From the NCBI GenBank assembly GCA_025200525.1, contig JANUSC010000052.1, forward strand, positions 434,001 through 498,000: a stretch of DNA of 64,000 bases, in the 5' to 3' direction. Source of the stretch: Camellia lanceoleosa (taxonomy: Eukaryota > Streptophyta > Magnoliopsida > Ericales > Theaceae). Below, one piece after another: positions 33,566-45,953 of this stretch. A model generated the notes under the pieces. The model did no database searches and had not been told where the DNA came from. It saw only the letters and a list, made by a program, of their open reading frames with translations. Position numbers and translations under genes: made by a program. Positions within the stretch are counted from its first letter, which is position 1. The number at the start of each line of letters is the position of its first letter.

Positions 33566-35447
33566 TCCAAAACTCAGATATTTTGCAGATATTTCTCCTC
33601 CAGCTGTCCCATTTTCAGATATTTTCGACCAAGGCTCTCTTTTTTCTATATATAGATGGCATATCTCTCATATTTTATGGTTGGAGAAAGTTTGGGAGCC
33701 TCTCTCTCTAAAATCTTTCTCTCTCTACAATCCTCTCTCTAGATTCCTCTCTCTCTTGAGCTTTTGTGCTTAGAAGCTTGTATACTTCAAAATTTAACCT
33801 ATTAACCCTTAACCAAAGTGGTTCGTCTTTGGGTTGAGGTTGCTTGAAGCTCTCTTGGAGCCTCTTTTGAGCTCTAGAAGGTGGTTTAAGCTCAGATTTG
33901 TGCCTAAAGTGTGCTTGGCTTCAAGAGGTATAACCCTCACCTTTTAAACTTGTCTTGCATAACTTGTTTCACTATCTTTTGTACTGTTTTTGGTCTCATT
34001 CTCAACTACGAAAACCTCTATTTTTCAGTCCTAAAAATAGTGGTTTAAGGCCTTTTTGAGTTAGGGGGTTGTCTCTCACTTTTGTTCTTTAGCTTGTGAA
34101 GCTTTTGTGCCTTCTTTTCATCACTTTCAAACAAACTCTTTTGGCCTTTTAACCACTTAAACTCAGAGGTTTTTTAGTGGTAAAAACTTTGTTTTGAGGT
34201 CCAAAATTGGAGGGGTTAGCCTCCCTTTCTTGTGTCTAGCCTTCATGCCTAGTTAGCTCTACATGGTAGCATGTTTTTATAGCCTAACTTAGCTTATTTC
34301 CAACATATGTTTGCCTCTGATTTGGAATGATTTAGCTCTGTTTTGGGCTGCTTTGGTCATATGAGTATTGTTTTACATAGTTGTAATGCAAATGGCATCA
34401 CTAGTTTGGTGCTTTAGGCCTGTAAACATGATTTGCTTGAGTTGGTTGCATGTTCTAGTGTCTTTCTACATGTAATTTCAGCATATATAGCTCTTTCACA
34501 TGCTCATTTGTTTCACTCTTTCATTGCTTTTGAGAGTTACTTTTGTGTCTTGTTTGTGAGCCTAGATAGCTTAACATGTGAGCATGTTTTTCTAGCATTT
34601 TGTACTCTCAGCATGTTTTAGTCATTGTTTTGATTGGTTTTAGCTCTGTTTTGAGCTAGTTTAGCCATTTGAGGCTTGTATTGTGTGGTTGTAGTGCAAT
34701 CTCCTTCACTAGATTAATATTTTAGGCTTTTAAACATGAATTGCATGAGTTGCTTGCATGCTTTAGTGTCTTTTTACACTCCATTTCAGCACTGAAATCT
34801 CTGCAATCTCCTTCTATTCTTCACTCTTTCATTTATTTTGAAAGTGGCTTTAAACCCCTTGTTGGTTTAAGTGTGAAATTGAGACACTTGTGCTTAATGG
34901 TTTTAATCATCTTTTGAGGGTTTCTACTAACCAATGGCATGAGGTCTCTTTCATGCTCAAGACACTTGTGGTTTAAGCCCTCTTTCCATTAGAGGACACT
35001 CACCTTTTGGACTAATCAATTAAAGAATGGATTGGTAATCTAAAATGTGTAAACAAAATGAACAAACTAAAAAAAGGCAAGATTAAACATCTTCGTGTTG
35101 CATTGCATGTGTTCGAATCGGACGTTAATTCAAACACGAGAAAAATGGGACGTTTCATACTCAAAGTGATGAAAAATGCCACTTTTCTTGGTCACCATCA
35201 CCCTTGATCATGCATGATAGGGTTGTGGTTTTGTTGAGCCTTGTTTTGCATTCATTAAGCTTGTACAAGCTTGGTTTTTTGGCCATCATGCATGAACATG
35301 CTTGGTTGATGGCTTGAGAGCCAAGAGCTACACTCTTTTGAGCTTGTGTGATGATAAGGAGGGTAGCAATACATACACTCATTGGGAATACACTGCTTTG
35401 CCTCTGTTTGCTCTCTGTTGTAGCAAAAAAGAAAGTTCAGGGAAGGG

Positions 35448-35553
35448 GTGGCCAACTGGCCACCAGTAGTGGCTGACCGACCACTAGTAGTAGCTGACCG
35501 GCCACCAATGATAACCGACAGCCACCATTAGTAGCCGACCGACCATCCATGAA
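35448..35553. repeat. Downstream GGCCACC/GTAGCTGACC array of family G copy 3
   Basis: Four or five units of about 21 bp (CCACTAGTAGTAGCTGACCG and variants) repeat the motif of the upstream array about 1.9 kb further on. AT-rich sequence with TTAATTAGCTTAG repeats follows, as in copy 1. Confidence 0.55.
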
Positions 35554-37095
35554 GGATGTTGCACAAGTGTGTTCCTGAGGGGAGCAGAGGTATTCTGGAA
35601 GTTGGCAGCACTGTTGGTGTTCAAGCATGTGCAAACAGAGGCTACAATAGCAAGGCGGTGGATTCTCAGGAGGAAACCAACTAAGCATGCATGTGTCTCT
35701 CGCCCTCGAGGCCATTTAATTGCTTCAGTTAGCTTAGAATAGCTAGTTAATACAAGTGTTGTAATTATTTAATTAGCTTAGATAGTTAATTAGTTTAATT
35801 GCTTTAATTAGCTTAGCATAACTAGTTATTCAATTTTGGTTTGCAATAATTAGCTTAGAATAGTTAATTAGTTTTGGTTTGTAATAGCTTAGTTTAATTA
35901 GCATAGCTAGTTAGCTTATTCATTCGGACCTTCCTTCGCGAGGGCACAATGTTGTAATAAGTGTGCGTGTGCGTGTGCGTGTCTTCCAATCCCACGTCTT
36001 TCTCCCTTTTATTTATCTGCTTTCGATGGTTAGATTAGGGACATTTTCAATTAGCATACCTTATGCTCGCATGTTTGCATCCATTCATTTGTATTGCATG
36101 CACCGAGGCTCAGCGCATCATTCAAACTGCATTGTTGATTTCAATACTTCTTTGAATACGTGTTTCAAAGCATGCTATCAAAGTGTTGCAAATACCATGA
36201 TTAGGTAGCCGAGCCTATTTAGTCACATCATTGCATGTGTTGTATTAGTCATTTAACATATTTAGGATCATGCATTTTTTCTAACTAGCTTTTGTTTTGG
36301 CTTGGAGTACTCGGTGAGCTTTTACGCTTTAGCATGCTTGCATGAGTGTGATTGCCATATTGCCATGTTTCGCATGCTTGCCATGAGGCTATTTGCTTAA
36401 ATGCTAAACTGCATGAATACCTGTGGATGAAGGCTTTGTTGCTTGAATTGGAATATTTCAACAAATTTATGTTTTAAGCCCACTTTGCGAAGTGGCAAAT
36501 CATGTTTTAAGCCCATCATGTTTGATGGCAAATCCGCGTTTTAGCCCATTTGAGGGTGGCAAATTCAAACCATTTTCACAAATAAACATGAGTTGAATTT
36601 GTTCCAATTCTTGCGATTTAGTCTATACTTGCTTGTGTGCGCCACATAGTAAAGTTAGCTAATAACCGGACAAAAACACATGAGGTTTATAAAACAACAT
36701 ATCATGCTTAGTAGAGGCTGATCTTTGATCGGGCGAGCGGGGGTGCTCATTTCAGGACCTTCCCCTCTCGTACCCAAGTTCCCGAGCCGAGGCAACTTTG
36801 GTGATGACGGACACGTGGCCTTTGGCACTAGTCAGGTTTTCCTAAATTTCCCAAAAATAAAATATTTAGGTGGCGATTCTGTAATCTGGCAAAGCAGTCC
36901 AGTTTTGGCATTATTTGATTCAAAATCGATTTTCCAAAATGATTTGCTGGATTGGACTCTTTGGTGTTTATCAGTTTCACATTGCACTTGTGAGACTAGA
37001 TTCAGAACCACAGGTGGAGTCCCAACTGTGAGACCTTCTTTTCAGACCCTTTTCTGAAAGGCGGGGGCGCGAGAAAAAGGCGTGCCCACATGGAC

Positions 37096-37890
37096 CAATA
37101 GTCTCTGGCGGAGGAGGTTGTGGCTTCTCTGCTCAACACCCTCTTATTCTGGAAATCCATCCTGGAACTCTACATCATTGGCTGCATGTTGTGGTAGCTC
37201 TTTTTCATTAGTGGCATGTTGTGATGGTGTAGGATTCGAAATAATTTCTAAAACATTATCAACTTTAGGTTTGGCTGGTTGCCCAAAGTCTTCTAAGGTC
37301 TGGCCTTCTTGAAATACCACATCTCAACTTCGAATGACCTTCTTGTGTTTCGGATCCCACAATCTATACCCAAATTCTTCATCTCCATAGCCAATAAAGA
37401 CGCATGGAGTGGCTTTATCATCCAGCTTCTGTCTGTGCTCCTTGGATACATGTGCAAATGCTTTGCACCCAAACACTCTCATTTGAGACTAAGAGATCTC
37501 CCTTGCAAATCATATTTTTTCTGGAATCTCAAAATTCAATGGAACTGATGGCGATTTGTTAATCAAATAACAAGCAACACGAACAGCTTCTCCCCAAAAT
37601 GGCTTTGGCAGCTTTGCCATTTTACCATACATCTGACCTTCTCCACAATGGTTCGGTTCATTCTTTCGGCTACACCATTGTGTTGTGGGGTTCTAGGAAT
37701 AGTCTTCTTATGCCGGATGACGCGAGTAGCACAGTAGGCTTCAAACTCTTTTGACGTGTACTTGCATCCATTGTCTGTTCAAAGACACTTCAGCTTCTTT
37801 CTGGTCTCCCTTTCCACTGTAGCATGGAATGTCTGAAAATCCTTGAACACCTCAGCTTTGGTCTTTAGGACATAAACCCATACCTTCTGT
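37096..37890 (-). pseudogene. Copia A integrase, C-terminal part and linker
   Basis: On the minus strand the sequence reads TDNGCKYTSKEFEAYCATR, PQHNGVAERMNRTIVEKV, then CVFIGYGDEEFGYRLWDP and DVVFQEG before the linker. The second catalytic Asp (TDNG) and the Glu (AERMNR) are present. A stop near 37780 and several frame breaks make it non-functional. It continues the integrase fragment at 49157-49537 across copia B. Confidence 0.8.
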
Positions 37891-38072
37891 GATGCTGTAA
37901 GATTCTTGAAAGCTTTTCTGTATATTCAATTGTGTCTAATACAAAGATTACAACCTAGATATATAGCTAACCTAAACCTAATCTAAAATAGGAAATAAGA
38001 ATAACCCTATGCAATCAATCAATCTAAAATATATAAGCAATCTAATTGATATATTTCCATAATATGCTCACA

Positions 38073-39342
38073 TCCCTGCTTAAACTCAAGGTGTTTTAGT
38101 AGAAAACACCAAGAGTTTGCCAAGAAGAAACTGAAAGCGAGTAGTAGTGTGAGTCTTCGTAAAGAAATCAGCAAGTTGCAAGGCCGAAGAAACGAAAGGA
38201 AGCGAGATGGAGCCAGACTGCAGATGTTGATGTAAAATATGACAATCAATCTCAATATGCTTCGTCCACTCATGAAAGACAGTGTTATGTGCAATCTGAA
38301 TAGCATTGTGGTTGTCACAGTAAAGGGAGGTAGGAGAAGACTGAGGGACACCTAAATCAGTCAAGAGACAACGAAGCCAAACAATCTCAGCAATGGCATG
38401 AGCCATAGCATGGTACTCAGCCTTGGCAGTAGAACGCGCAATAATAGTTTATTTCTTGCTCTTTTGAGAAATCAAGAAATCACCAAGAAACATGCAAAAG
38501 CTAGAAGTGGACTTGCGATTAGTGATATCACCAGCCCAATCAGAATTAGCATAAGCCACCAAGTCCAAAGAGGAAGTAGAAGGCAACAGTAAACCCTAAA
38601 ATATAGTACCTCAGAGATAGCGAAGAATTCGAACCAAAGTAGCCCAATGTGTAGAACGAGGAGCAAAAATGAACTGACTAACCACGTGAACAATATAGAC
38701 AAGATTAGGCCAAGTAACCGTCAGATAGACTAAGCAACCCACGAGCTCTCGATATAAAGTAGGATCATCTAGAAAAACACCACCAGCAGTGGTGAGCTTC
38801 ATATTAAGCTTAATAGGGGTATCAGAAATCTTAGCATTAGTAAGACCGGCACGATAAATAACCTCATTGGCATATTTGGCCTGAGATAGAAAGTAGCCTT
38901 TGGGAGAAGAAGCTACTTCAATACCAAGAAAATATCGTAAGGGGCCCAAATCCTTCATTTCAAAGTTGCGGAAAAGATGTTGCTTGATCTCAGAGATAGT
39001 AGAAGAGTCAGAGCCAGTGATGATCATATCATCTACATACAGTAATAAGGCAACAAATCTAGCAGAGGTGTGGAGAAGAAATAAAGTAGAGTCCTGGGCA
39101 CAAGGATGAAATCCAAGCTCAGTAACAGCAGTCTGAAAGCGATCATACCAAGCACGAGAAGACTGTTTCAGACCATACAGAGCACGCCAAAGGTGACAAA
39201 CCTGTCTAGAGGAATGGTGAAGGCTAAGGGGAGGATGCATGTAAACCTCCTCGGTGAAATGACCATTAAGAAAAGCATTCTTAATATCTATCTGATAAAA
39301 AGGCCAAGAACGAATAGCAGCAACAGAGATCAAAGTACGGAC
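38073..39342 (-). pseudogene. Copia B reverse transcriptase (3' part) and RNase H
   Basis: From 39342 downward: QIDIKNAFLNGHFTEEVYMH, LWRALYGLKQSSRAWYDRF, the catalytic YVDDMIITGSDSS near 39040, NFEMKDLGPLRYFLGIEV and QAKYANEV. A stop near 38610 precedes the RNase H: AYANSDWAGD, CDNHNAIQIAHN and HEWTKHIEIDCHILHQHL, ending before the 3' LTR. One long frame runs from 39342 to about 38611. Continuity with the RT N-terminus is lost to the solo LTR at 39348-42781. Confidence 0.85.
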
Positions 39343-39347
39343 AATAG

Positions 39348-42300
39348 TGTAACATGCCCGGGGGGTATCCGCGCGCATTAAACAGTTCGGACCCCCGAGA
39401 TCTCTTTGATCTAGCCTCACGAGTGCAATGTGAAACATAGATGAGAGTCTAGATTTGGAAACTTTTAGTGAAAATCCATTTTATTGCAATTTTGTCAAAA
39501 ATGGACTGCGTCATCAGATCTCAGAGTCGCCACCTAATATTTTGGGAAATTAGGAAACCCATGACTCAGTGCCAAGGCCACTATTCGTCGTAACCAAGTA
39601 TGCTTGGCTCGAAACCTTAGGTATGAGAGGGGAAGGTCAATCATGAGCACCCCCGCTCACCCGATCAAAAGATCGGCCTTTACTAAACCATGATATGACT
39701 TTTATTTTCTTTATATGTTCATGTTCTGATTAGTTAATAAATCCTAAAATTTACTATGTGAAGCATACAAGTATAGACTATGCCACTCATTTTGGAACAA
39801 TTTGATATCATGCACTTTGAAAGAGTCTTGACGATGTACAACCCAAATAAATTGAGTTTACAAGCACGAAAAATCAACATCATTCCAAATTAAGCGACAC
39901 AACCTCCATCCACTGGCATTCATAGAGTTATATCACATAAGCAAATAGCCTCATGGTAGAATGCTAGATATGGTAAGAAAAACGCACACAAACGGGATGC
40001 TAAAGCATAAAAACTTACATGTTTGACGTCCCACGAACAAGCTACAAAACAAAGTTAGTAAAATATGCATGATCTTATATACAAAATCCTAATGCAATTC
40101 ACTCATGAGATGCAACTAAAGATTCGGCTTCTAAAATATGATATGTGAATCATCTCAAGAACATGAGGTAGCGCACATAATCACATAGGAATTGATTAAA
40201 TCCACAAATGCAAACTTAGCCGAATCAAGATGCATGAAACATAGATGCAAAGCATAACTATGATGAAAAATAAATATGATGTTTATGTACAAATAAAGAA
40301 AGCAAGTAAAAGAACGGGATAGAAAGAAGCGGGGCGGAGAATTATTACAACATTTTAAAGAGTAATTACAAATCAAATTAGAGAGAGATGAGGAGAATAT
40401 TACAACAAAATAAAAACCTCACAATACACTCAAAATAAAAAATAAATAAAATAAAAGCTTCATGTTCTTTAGAACCGCTGGCTGAAATTGGTCAATATTG
40501 GGAGATTACGCCATCTTGTTCGGAAGAAGCTAACCGACTGGCCAAATAGGCTGGCCGGCCAACTAGGCCAAGCAAAACCTGTCTTGTTGCGAAACCAAGA
40601 AAAGGAACAAATAAAAAATATGTAGGCGGCTCAACTAACCACTACTAGTTAGATTAAAAAAAAAAATAATAAATAAAATATAAAATAAAATAAAATAAAA
40701 AGTGCAAACTCACAACATAAACCTAAAGCAATAAAACAAATATAAGATAGAACATGCAAGATTACAACAGAACTAATATGAGACTAATACACGAAAAAAA
40801 TAAATATAAGGTAGAACATGCAAGATTATAACAAAACTAATATGAAATTAAAGCATGCGAATAAAAATTAATAAATAAATAATTATGAGCTAAACAAACC
40901 ACTAAGATTATAACAACACACTATGAAATATAAAGTAAGAAAATAAATATGAGATAAACAAACCACTTTGATTATAACAAAACACAATGAAATAAGAAGC
41001 AAGAAAATAAATATAAGATATAAAATATAAGAAAATGAAAGACTAAGGGTCTGTTTGGAACGATTCTAGAAATCGTTTTCAACATGTGAGTTTAAGAATG
41101 GTGTTTGGTAGGAGTTTTGGAATTAATTTTCCAAAACTCTGCCGAAAGCTCTGTTTTCTGCATTCTGCTCGCGTTATGTAATTTTTTCCGTTAAGTCGTC
41201 GGCGGACGTCCGTGGTGACAATTTTTTTTTTTTTACAATTGATATGTTAATTAATTTATAATCGAAAAAAATATTTTCTGAATTTTTTATGTGCTTTAAA
41301 ATAATTTTGAATTGTATGTTTAGTTATGAGTTGTAAATTTTTGTATCACATATCAAATGTCACATCAACAATTCCCCACTCAAATCAAACCTCTTTTCCA
41401 AAACTATTTTCAAAACTCTTTACCAAACAAATTTTCTACACTCAAATTATAATTCCACAACACACAAACTCAAAATACAACTCATACTCTCAAATCACAT
41501 TTACAAAACTCTACCAAACACTACCTAAAAGTTCACCTTCCAAAGAAAGATTAAAATTCTTGATTTCCAAACTTCCTCTTGATCACCCTCAAGTATAGGA
41601 AGTGTGTTCTCAAATCCTCAATTCGAAATTATGGAGTTTATGGGGTCTGTGGTATGGAAAGTGGCTAACTCTCTAGTTTTTCTCACTTTCAATCACTAAA
41701 CACTCTTCCTTATGATCAAGGCAATTGATCTTTGGCTATATCAGAATTTTTGAAGTGGTTTTGGTGTATGGAAATGAGGAATTTCAGTAGCTATGGAAGG
41801 TATGAGGTGTATATGGAAGATAGGAATATTTTTGACTCAAAAACTCAATTTTTCTCTCTTTTTTCACCCTTTTCTCACTCCTTTCTCTTTAATTTCGTGG
41901 TCTTTTTTCTCTCTTACAATATGATCATTCTATATAGGCAATGAGGGAGAGTAAAGGTCAAAAAGAAGGTGGGAGACAAGAATGTGATAGGAGGGTAAAT
42001 TTTCAAGGTGGTTGCATGGGATACTCCTTTATGAATGCAAACAAAACCTCTTTTTGACAATGGGGGATGATTAGGTATAATGGAGGATGAGTGGATGCAC
42101 TTGAATGGCTCAGAAAATAGGTAAATGGGTTGTCCCAACCGAACCAAAACCAAGAAAAAAATGGGCTATTGTTGTTTTGGGCCGAGTCAACAAAATCTGC
42201 TTTTAAGTCCAACTTCAAATGGGCATATCTCCCCCATATGGACTTGGTTTTAGGCAGTTCTTAGTCCAAATTGAAGCCCCAGAAGTCTACTTTCCAATGG

Positions 42301-42781
42301 TGGTGGCCTCACATTTAAATTCCAAGTGTACAAAGAGATATACCTAATTTAGTAAAGGTTGCTCATTTCCTTCTTAATGATTTGATACTCATTCTTTTCC
42401 TAAACCAGTTTTCTTTCATCCCCTCCTATTTCCTTCAACTTCAAACCTATAAAGAAGATGTTTTTAAATATTTTTCAAAAAAATTTCACCTCTCTTCCAT
42501 TTATTTCCACTTTGTCCTTACTCGGTTTACTGAAAAGTGCAATGTTTTAATCAAAATGGGAGCCTCGGGACATTGTAGAAACATTTAAAAAAAACATATT
42601 TTGAAAAGAGGGTTTTAAGGTCTAAAATAGTTTGGCCAAAAAATGGGTGAAGGTTGGGATTAAAACTTAAATTCCATCTTTCTTACTGAGAATTTTGTGA
42701 GAAACACATTCTAATTGTCATCATCGGGTAATCAAAAGAAAGCGCCCAAGTCTTAGGACCAGTCAAAATGAGATGTCTACA
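39348..42781 (-). mobile_element. Giant solo LTR, family G copy 4 (3.4 kb), in copia B
   Basis: On the minus strand it starts TGTAGACATCTC and ends GGGCATGTTACA. AATAG is duplicated (39343-39347 and 42782-42786). The 5' end matches copy 3 (AAGACTTGGGCGC after about 25 bases), and the segment around 42200-42340 matches 33120-33430. It interrupts copia B RT exactly between TPVANMT and RTLISVAAIR. A MITE-like insertion lies at 41048-41530. Confidence 0.85.
41048..41530. repeat. MITE-like insertion in family G copy 4
   Basis: AGGGTCTGTTTGGAACGATT marks the left side; GTGTTTGGTAGGAGTTTTGG near 41101 is repeated inverted as CAAAACTCTACCAAACAC near 41504-41521. The interior is AT-rich with a GGCGGACGTCCGTGG island at about 41201. 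The other family G copies lack it. Target duplication was not fixed. Confidence 0.45.
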
Positions 42782-42786
42782 AATAG

Positions 42787-44201
42787 TCATGTTGGCAACA
42801 GGAGTGAAAGTCTCCTCATAATTAATACCATACTCCTGTGAGAAACCTTTGGTAACCAAACAAGCTTTATAGTGCTTAAGAGAACCATCAGAATGAGTCT
42901 TGACTTTGTAGATCCATTTTTAACCAACCAGATTCTTACCAGTAGGCAAATGAACCAACTCCCAAGTACTAGTTTTCTGTAAAGCAAATAGCTCATCCTC
43001 CATAGCTTGAACCCAATGAGGATCCTGATAGGCCTCTTTGCAAGACTGAGGTTCTGAAAAAGAGTGAATAGCAGACAAAAAAGTATGATATGAAATAGAA
43101 AAACATGTATTAGACCAACCCAACCTGCTTAGAGGATGACGCGCTCTAGTAGGATATCAGTGTGCAGCAGGATCAGAATCGTCAGAAGTAGAGGGATTAG
43201 TAGTAGGGGCAGAGACAACCAGTGGAGGAGGAGCCTCGCGACGAGAATAAACTAACAATAGAGAAGGAGAAGAAACGGAAAAAGGAGAAGCAGCCAGAGA
43301 TGAAGCAAGAGGAGAAGATGGATCAAGCTCAAGAGGAACTATGGAGATGTATTCATCAGACGGGACCTTAGAAGGAAACTGGTCAATATGAACCAAGTTT
43401 TCTTTGGAAACTGGGGTGGTGAGAGGAGGAAGTTGAAAGTAAGGTAGACGTTCGAGAAAGGCAATATGGTGGGAGACATAAAGACGATGGGAAACAGGGT
43501 TATCATAGCGATAACCTTTCTGAATGAGACTATAACCCAAAAAGACACATAAGACAGACCGGGCACTAAGTTTGGTCCTATCTTTACAGGGTAAAAAGAC
43601 AAAATAAGTAGACCCAAACATACGAAAGAGGGAGTAATTAGGAAGATGAGAAAACATAGCCTTATAAGGAGACCGACCAGAAAGAAGAGGGTAGGCATAC
43701 TGTTGAGAAAAAAAGCAGCAATAAGAACTGCCTCACCCCAAAACGGAGTCGGAACAGAGGCAGAGAGGAGAGACCTAGCTGTCTCAAGGAGATGACGGTT
43801 TTTACGCTTAGCTTAACCATTTTGGGCAGGTGTATCAATACAAGAAGTTTGGTGAATGGTACCTAATTTGGCCAAATATTCACAGAATTCAGTTTTAAAG
43901 TATTCTTCGCCCAAGTCAGACCATAATAATTTAATAGTAGACCCAAACTGTGTAGTGACCATAGACTGGAAAATACGGTATATCTGGTAGAAGTTAGACT
44001 TATGAGTCATAAAATAAACCCAAGTGTAACGGGTGCAGCCATCAACAAATGACACATAGTATGTAGAAGCCCTTTGCTGAGAACAGGAGAAAGGCCCCAA
44101 ACATCAGTATGAACTAAAGAAAATGGTGTATCAGATATAGAAGTGCTTTTACGAAAAGGTAAGGCTGTCATCTTGGCAAATTTACACCCCCGACATTCAG
44201 T
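42787..44201 (-). pseudogene. Copia B integrase core, linker and RT N-terminus
   Basis: Integrase: YYVSFVDGCTRYTWVYFM, KLLWSDLGEEYFKTEFCEYL and AQNG followed by a stop and KRKNRHLLETA, with frameshifts near 43700. A linker frame 43157-43657 carries GSTYFVFLP, FLGYS and a Ser/Pro-rich tail. RT starts with QDPHWVQAMEDELFALQKT, TWELVHLPTGKNLVG, a stop, and KWIYKVK up to the solo LTR. Several stops make it dead. The first 44101-44201 bases hold the zinc-binding CRGCKFAK-type segment. Confidence 0.8.
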
Positions 44202-44206
44202 AAGTT

Positions 44207-45223
44207 TGTTAGGTTTTTATTCTTGGCAATTGCATTTGACAAAACTCCTTTCAGTTGTACTTGTTTTCACACTTTTTATGTCAGTGAGGCTATGAGTTTT
44301 TAGATGCGAATCCAACCCGAATTGTGCCTTGCAGAGAAGTTTGTGATGTTAATTCTTTCAAGATTGCCACTTTGCTGACTAGGACGGGGATCCAGCTACC
44401 CGGTCAGCTCGCGAGGGTCTAGGGGGCAGCGCCCAGGCGGGGTCGAGGGGCAGCGCCCCCGAAGCAAAATGGAAAATTTCATTCAAAGTTGCTTGTCCAC
44501 TTGAGCGGACATTCCCCCATTCGAGTAGAGAATCCTTGGTTCTAGAAGTTTGATCGCCTACAAAAATGCTGCGATATGTTTTTTCATGCTCGAACGAAAT
44601 TTTCCAAGCTCGAGCGTCGGTCCGTTTGAGTGGCCATTACGACGCTCGAGCAGAGATCGCGGGACAGTTTTTTATAAATACGTGTTTCAGTCCAAATCTA
44701 AGGCAATGCCTCCAGATCTTCTTCTTGGGTTCTAGGGTTTATATCTGGGGCTATTTTGCTAGTTTTCTTTGATGTTTTGATTGAGTATTCAACTCATGGT
44801 TTAAAAAGTATACATCAAAGGATTGTTTGTTTATTCTACACAAAAGAGAGAGTTGTTTTTCGGTGGATTTTGAAGAATTCGAGTCTGAAGCTTTGGTGGA
44901 TTCTGGAGTGGTTCATCGTCAAGACAATTCCGAGGTGAAGACATGGTTGGAAGAGGCACATAGGGGTTGGTTCAATTCGGGCATAGATTCCCTAGGTAAT
45001 TAAGAGTATACCTGTGTAATTCCTTTTATGTCTTTTTAGTGGATTGTTTTGTGGCTTTTGCCCATGATTTTTTTTTTATCACAATTGGAGGTGTCCAATT
45101 GTGGTTTTTTCACATAAAATCGTTGTGTCGATTTGTCTTGATTGTTTGATTGGGATTGTTATATACTGCTTAAAATTGATACATAATCACAAATCAACAT
45201 CTAAGGGGTTTCTAGATTTTTCA
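44207..45223 (+). mobile_element. Solo LTR of a SIRE-like copia (related to copia E LTR), in copia B
   Basis: Starts TGTTAGGTTTTT and ends GATTTTTCA; AAGTT is duplicated at 44202-44206 and 45224-45228. Segments such as GCTCGAGCG, TCTAGGGTTTATATCTGGGG, TAGTGGATTG and ATCACAATTGGAGGTG match the 5' LTR of copia E (57038-57932) in order. It is therefore a diverged relative left as a solo LTR. Confidence 0.85.
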
Positions 45224-45228
45224 AAGTT

Positions 45229-45556
45229 CACTAGGAGAAACTTTACCCAAGATACCTGATTAAGCTAAAGACCGTAAGCGGTCAGAAGACAAATACCCTA
45301 ATCTAGAATGCCACAAGTAGAAAAGACTAGACAGAGAATCTAACTGAAAAGAGTAAAAGGCAGTTGGAGAGGTTGTCAGAAGCAGATGCAAGCTCTCTAT
45401 CACATAGAGGTCCCAACTCTACGGCCAGTCCCAATCTACTGCTTAGACATCCGATCTTGTACAGAACATATAGAAGAAGAAGAAATAACATCAAAAGGCA
45501 TCAAGCTAATTGATAGATAATAAACTGACAGATAACTGAGGAATATAAAAAACAAA
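45229..45556 (-). pseudogene. Copia B pre-integrase segment
   Basis: The minus strand encodes YLWHSRLGYLSSDRLRSLA near 45295, the GAG-pre-integrase motif that precedes the integrase zinc finger. A stop follows at once. It lies between two solo LTRs, and its frame continues into 44201 downstream and 48268 upstream. Confidence 0.75.
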
Positions 45557-45914
45557 TGTAGCGACCTTGATTTTTCATAAGTCTTTATTTATTTATTATT
45601 ATTATGATCTTACTTTATTTTTGGCTTTGTTAACTGTATGGTTACATGAGAATTTAATGTGGTATTTAATTAATTTAATGTGATAGTTAATTATATATAA
45701 TTAATCTAAATATTTATAGATTTTATATATATAATTTTTTTTTAAATATTGATAAAATATATATTATATTTATATGTGTTGTAGTTGTTTAATAAAATAA
45801 TATAAAATAAAGCAAGTTAGAGCCGTTTTGGTTAGATATATATATATATATATATAATGGAACCCTACAATTTATAGTAACAGCAGCCACGGGAAGAAGT
45901 AGAGAGAAAAGAAG

Positions 45915-45953
<39 letters not shown>

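Larger units (their letters stand above)
32665..37090 (+). mobile_element. Giant solo LTR, family G copy 3 (4.4 kb), in copia A
   Basis: Starts TATAGACACTCC (TG mutated to TA), ends GCGTGCCCACA, and is flanked by TGGAC on both sides (32660-32664 and 37091-37095). It splits the coding frame of copia A between integrase and RT. Its 5' and 3' ends match the other family G copies, but most of the middle is closer to 39348-42781 than to 621-4316, so the family has at least two subfamilies. A TATA box CTATATATAG lies at 33648. Hairpin arrays lie at 33448-33565 and 35448-35553. Confidence 0.85.
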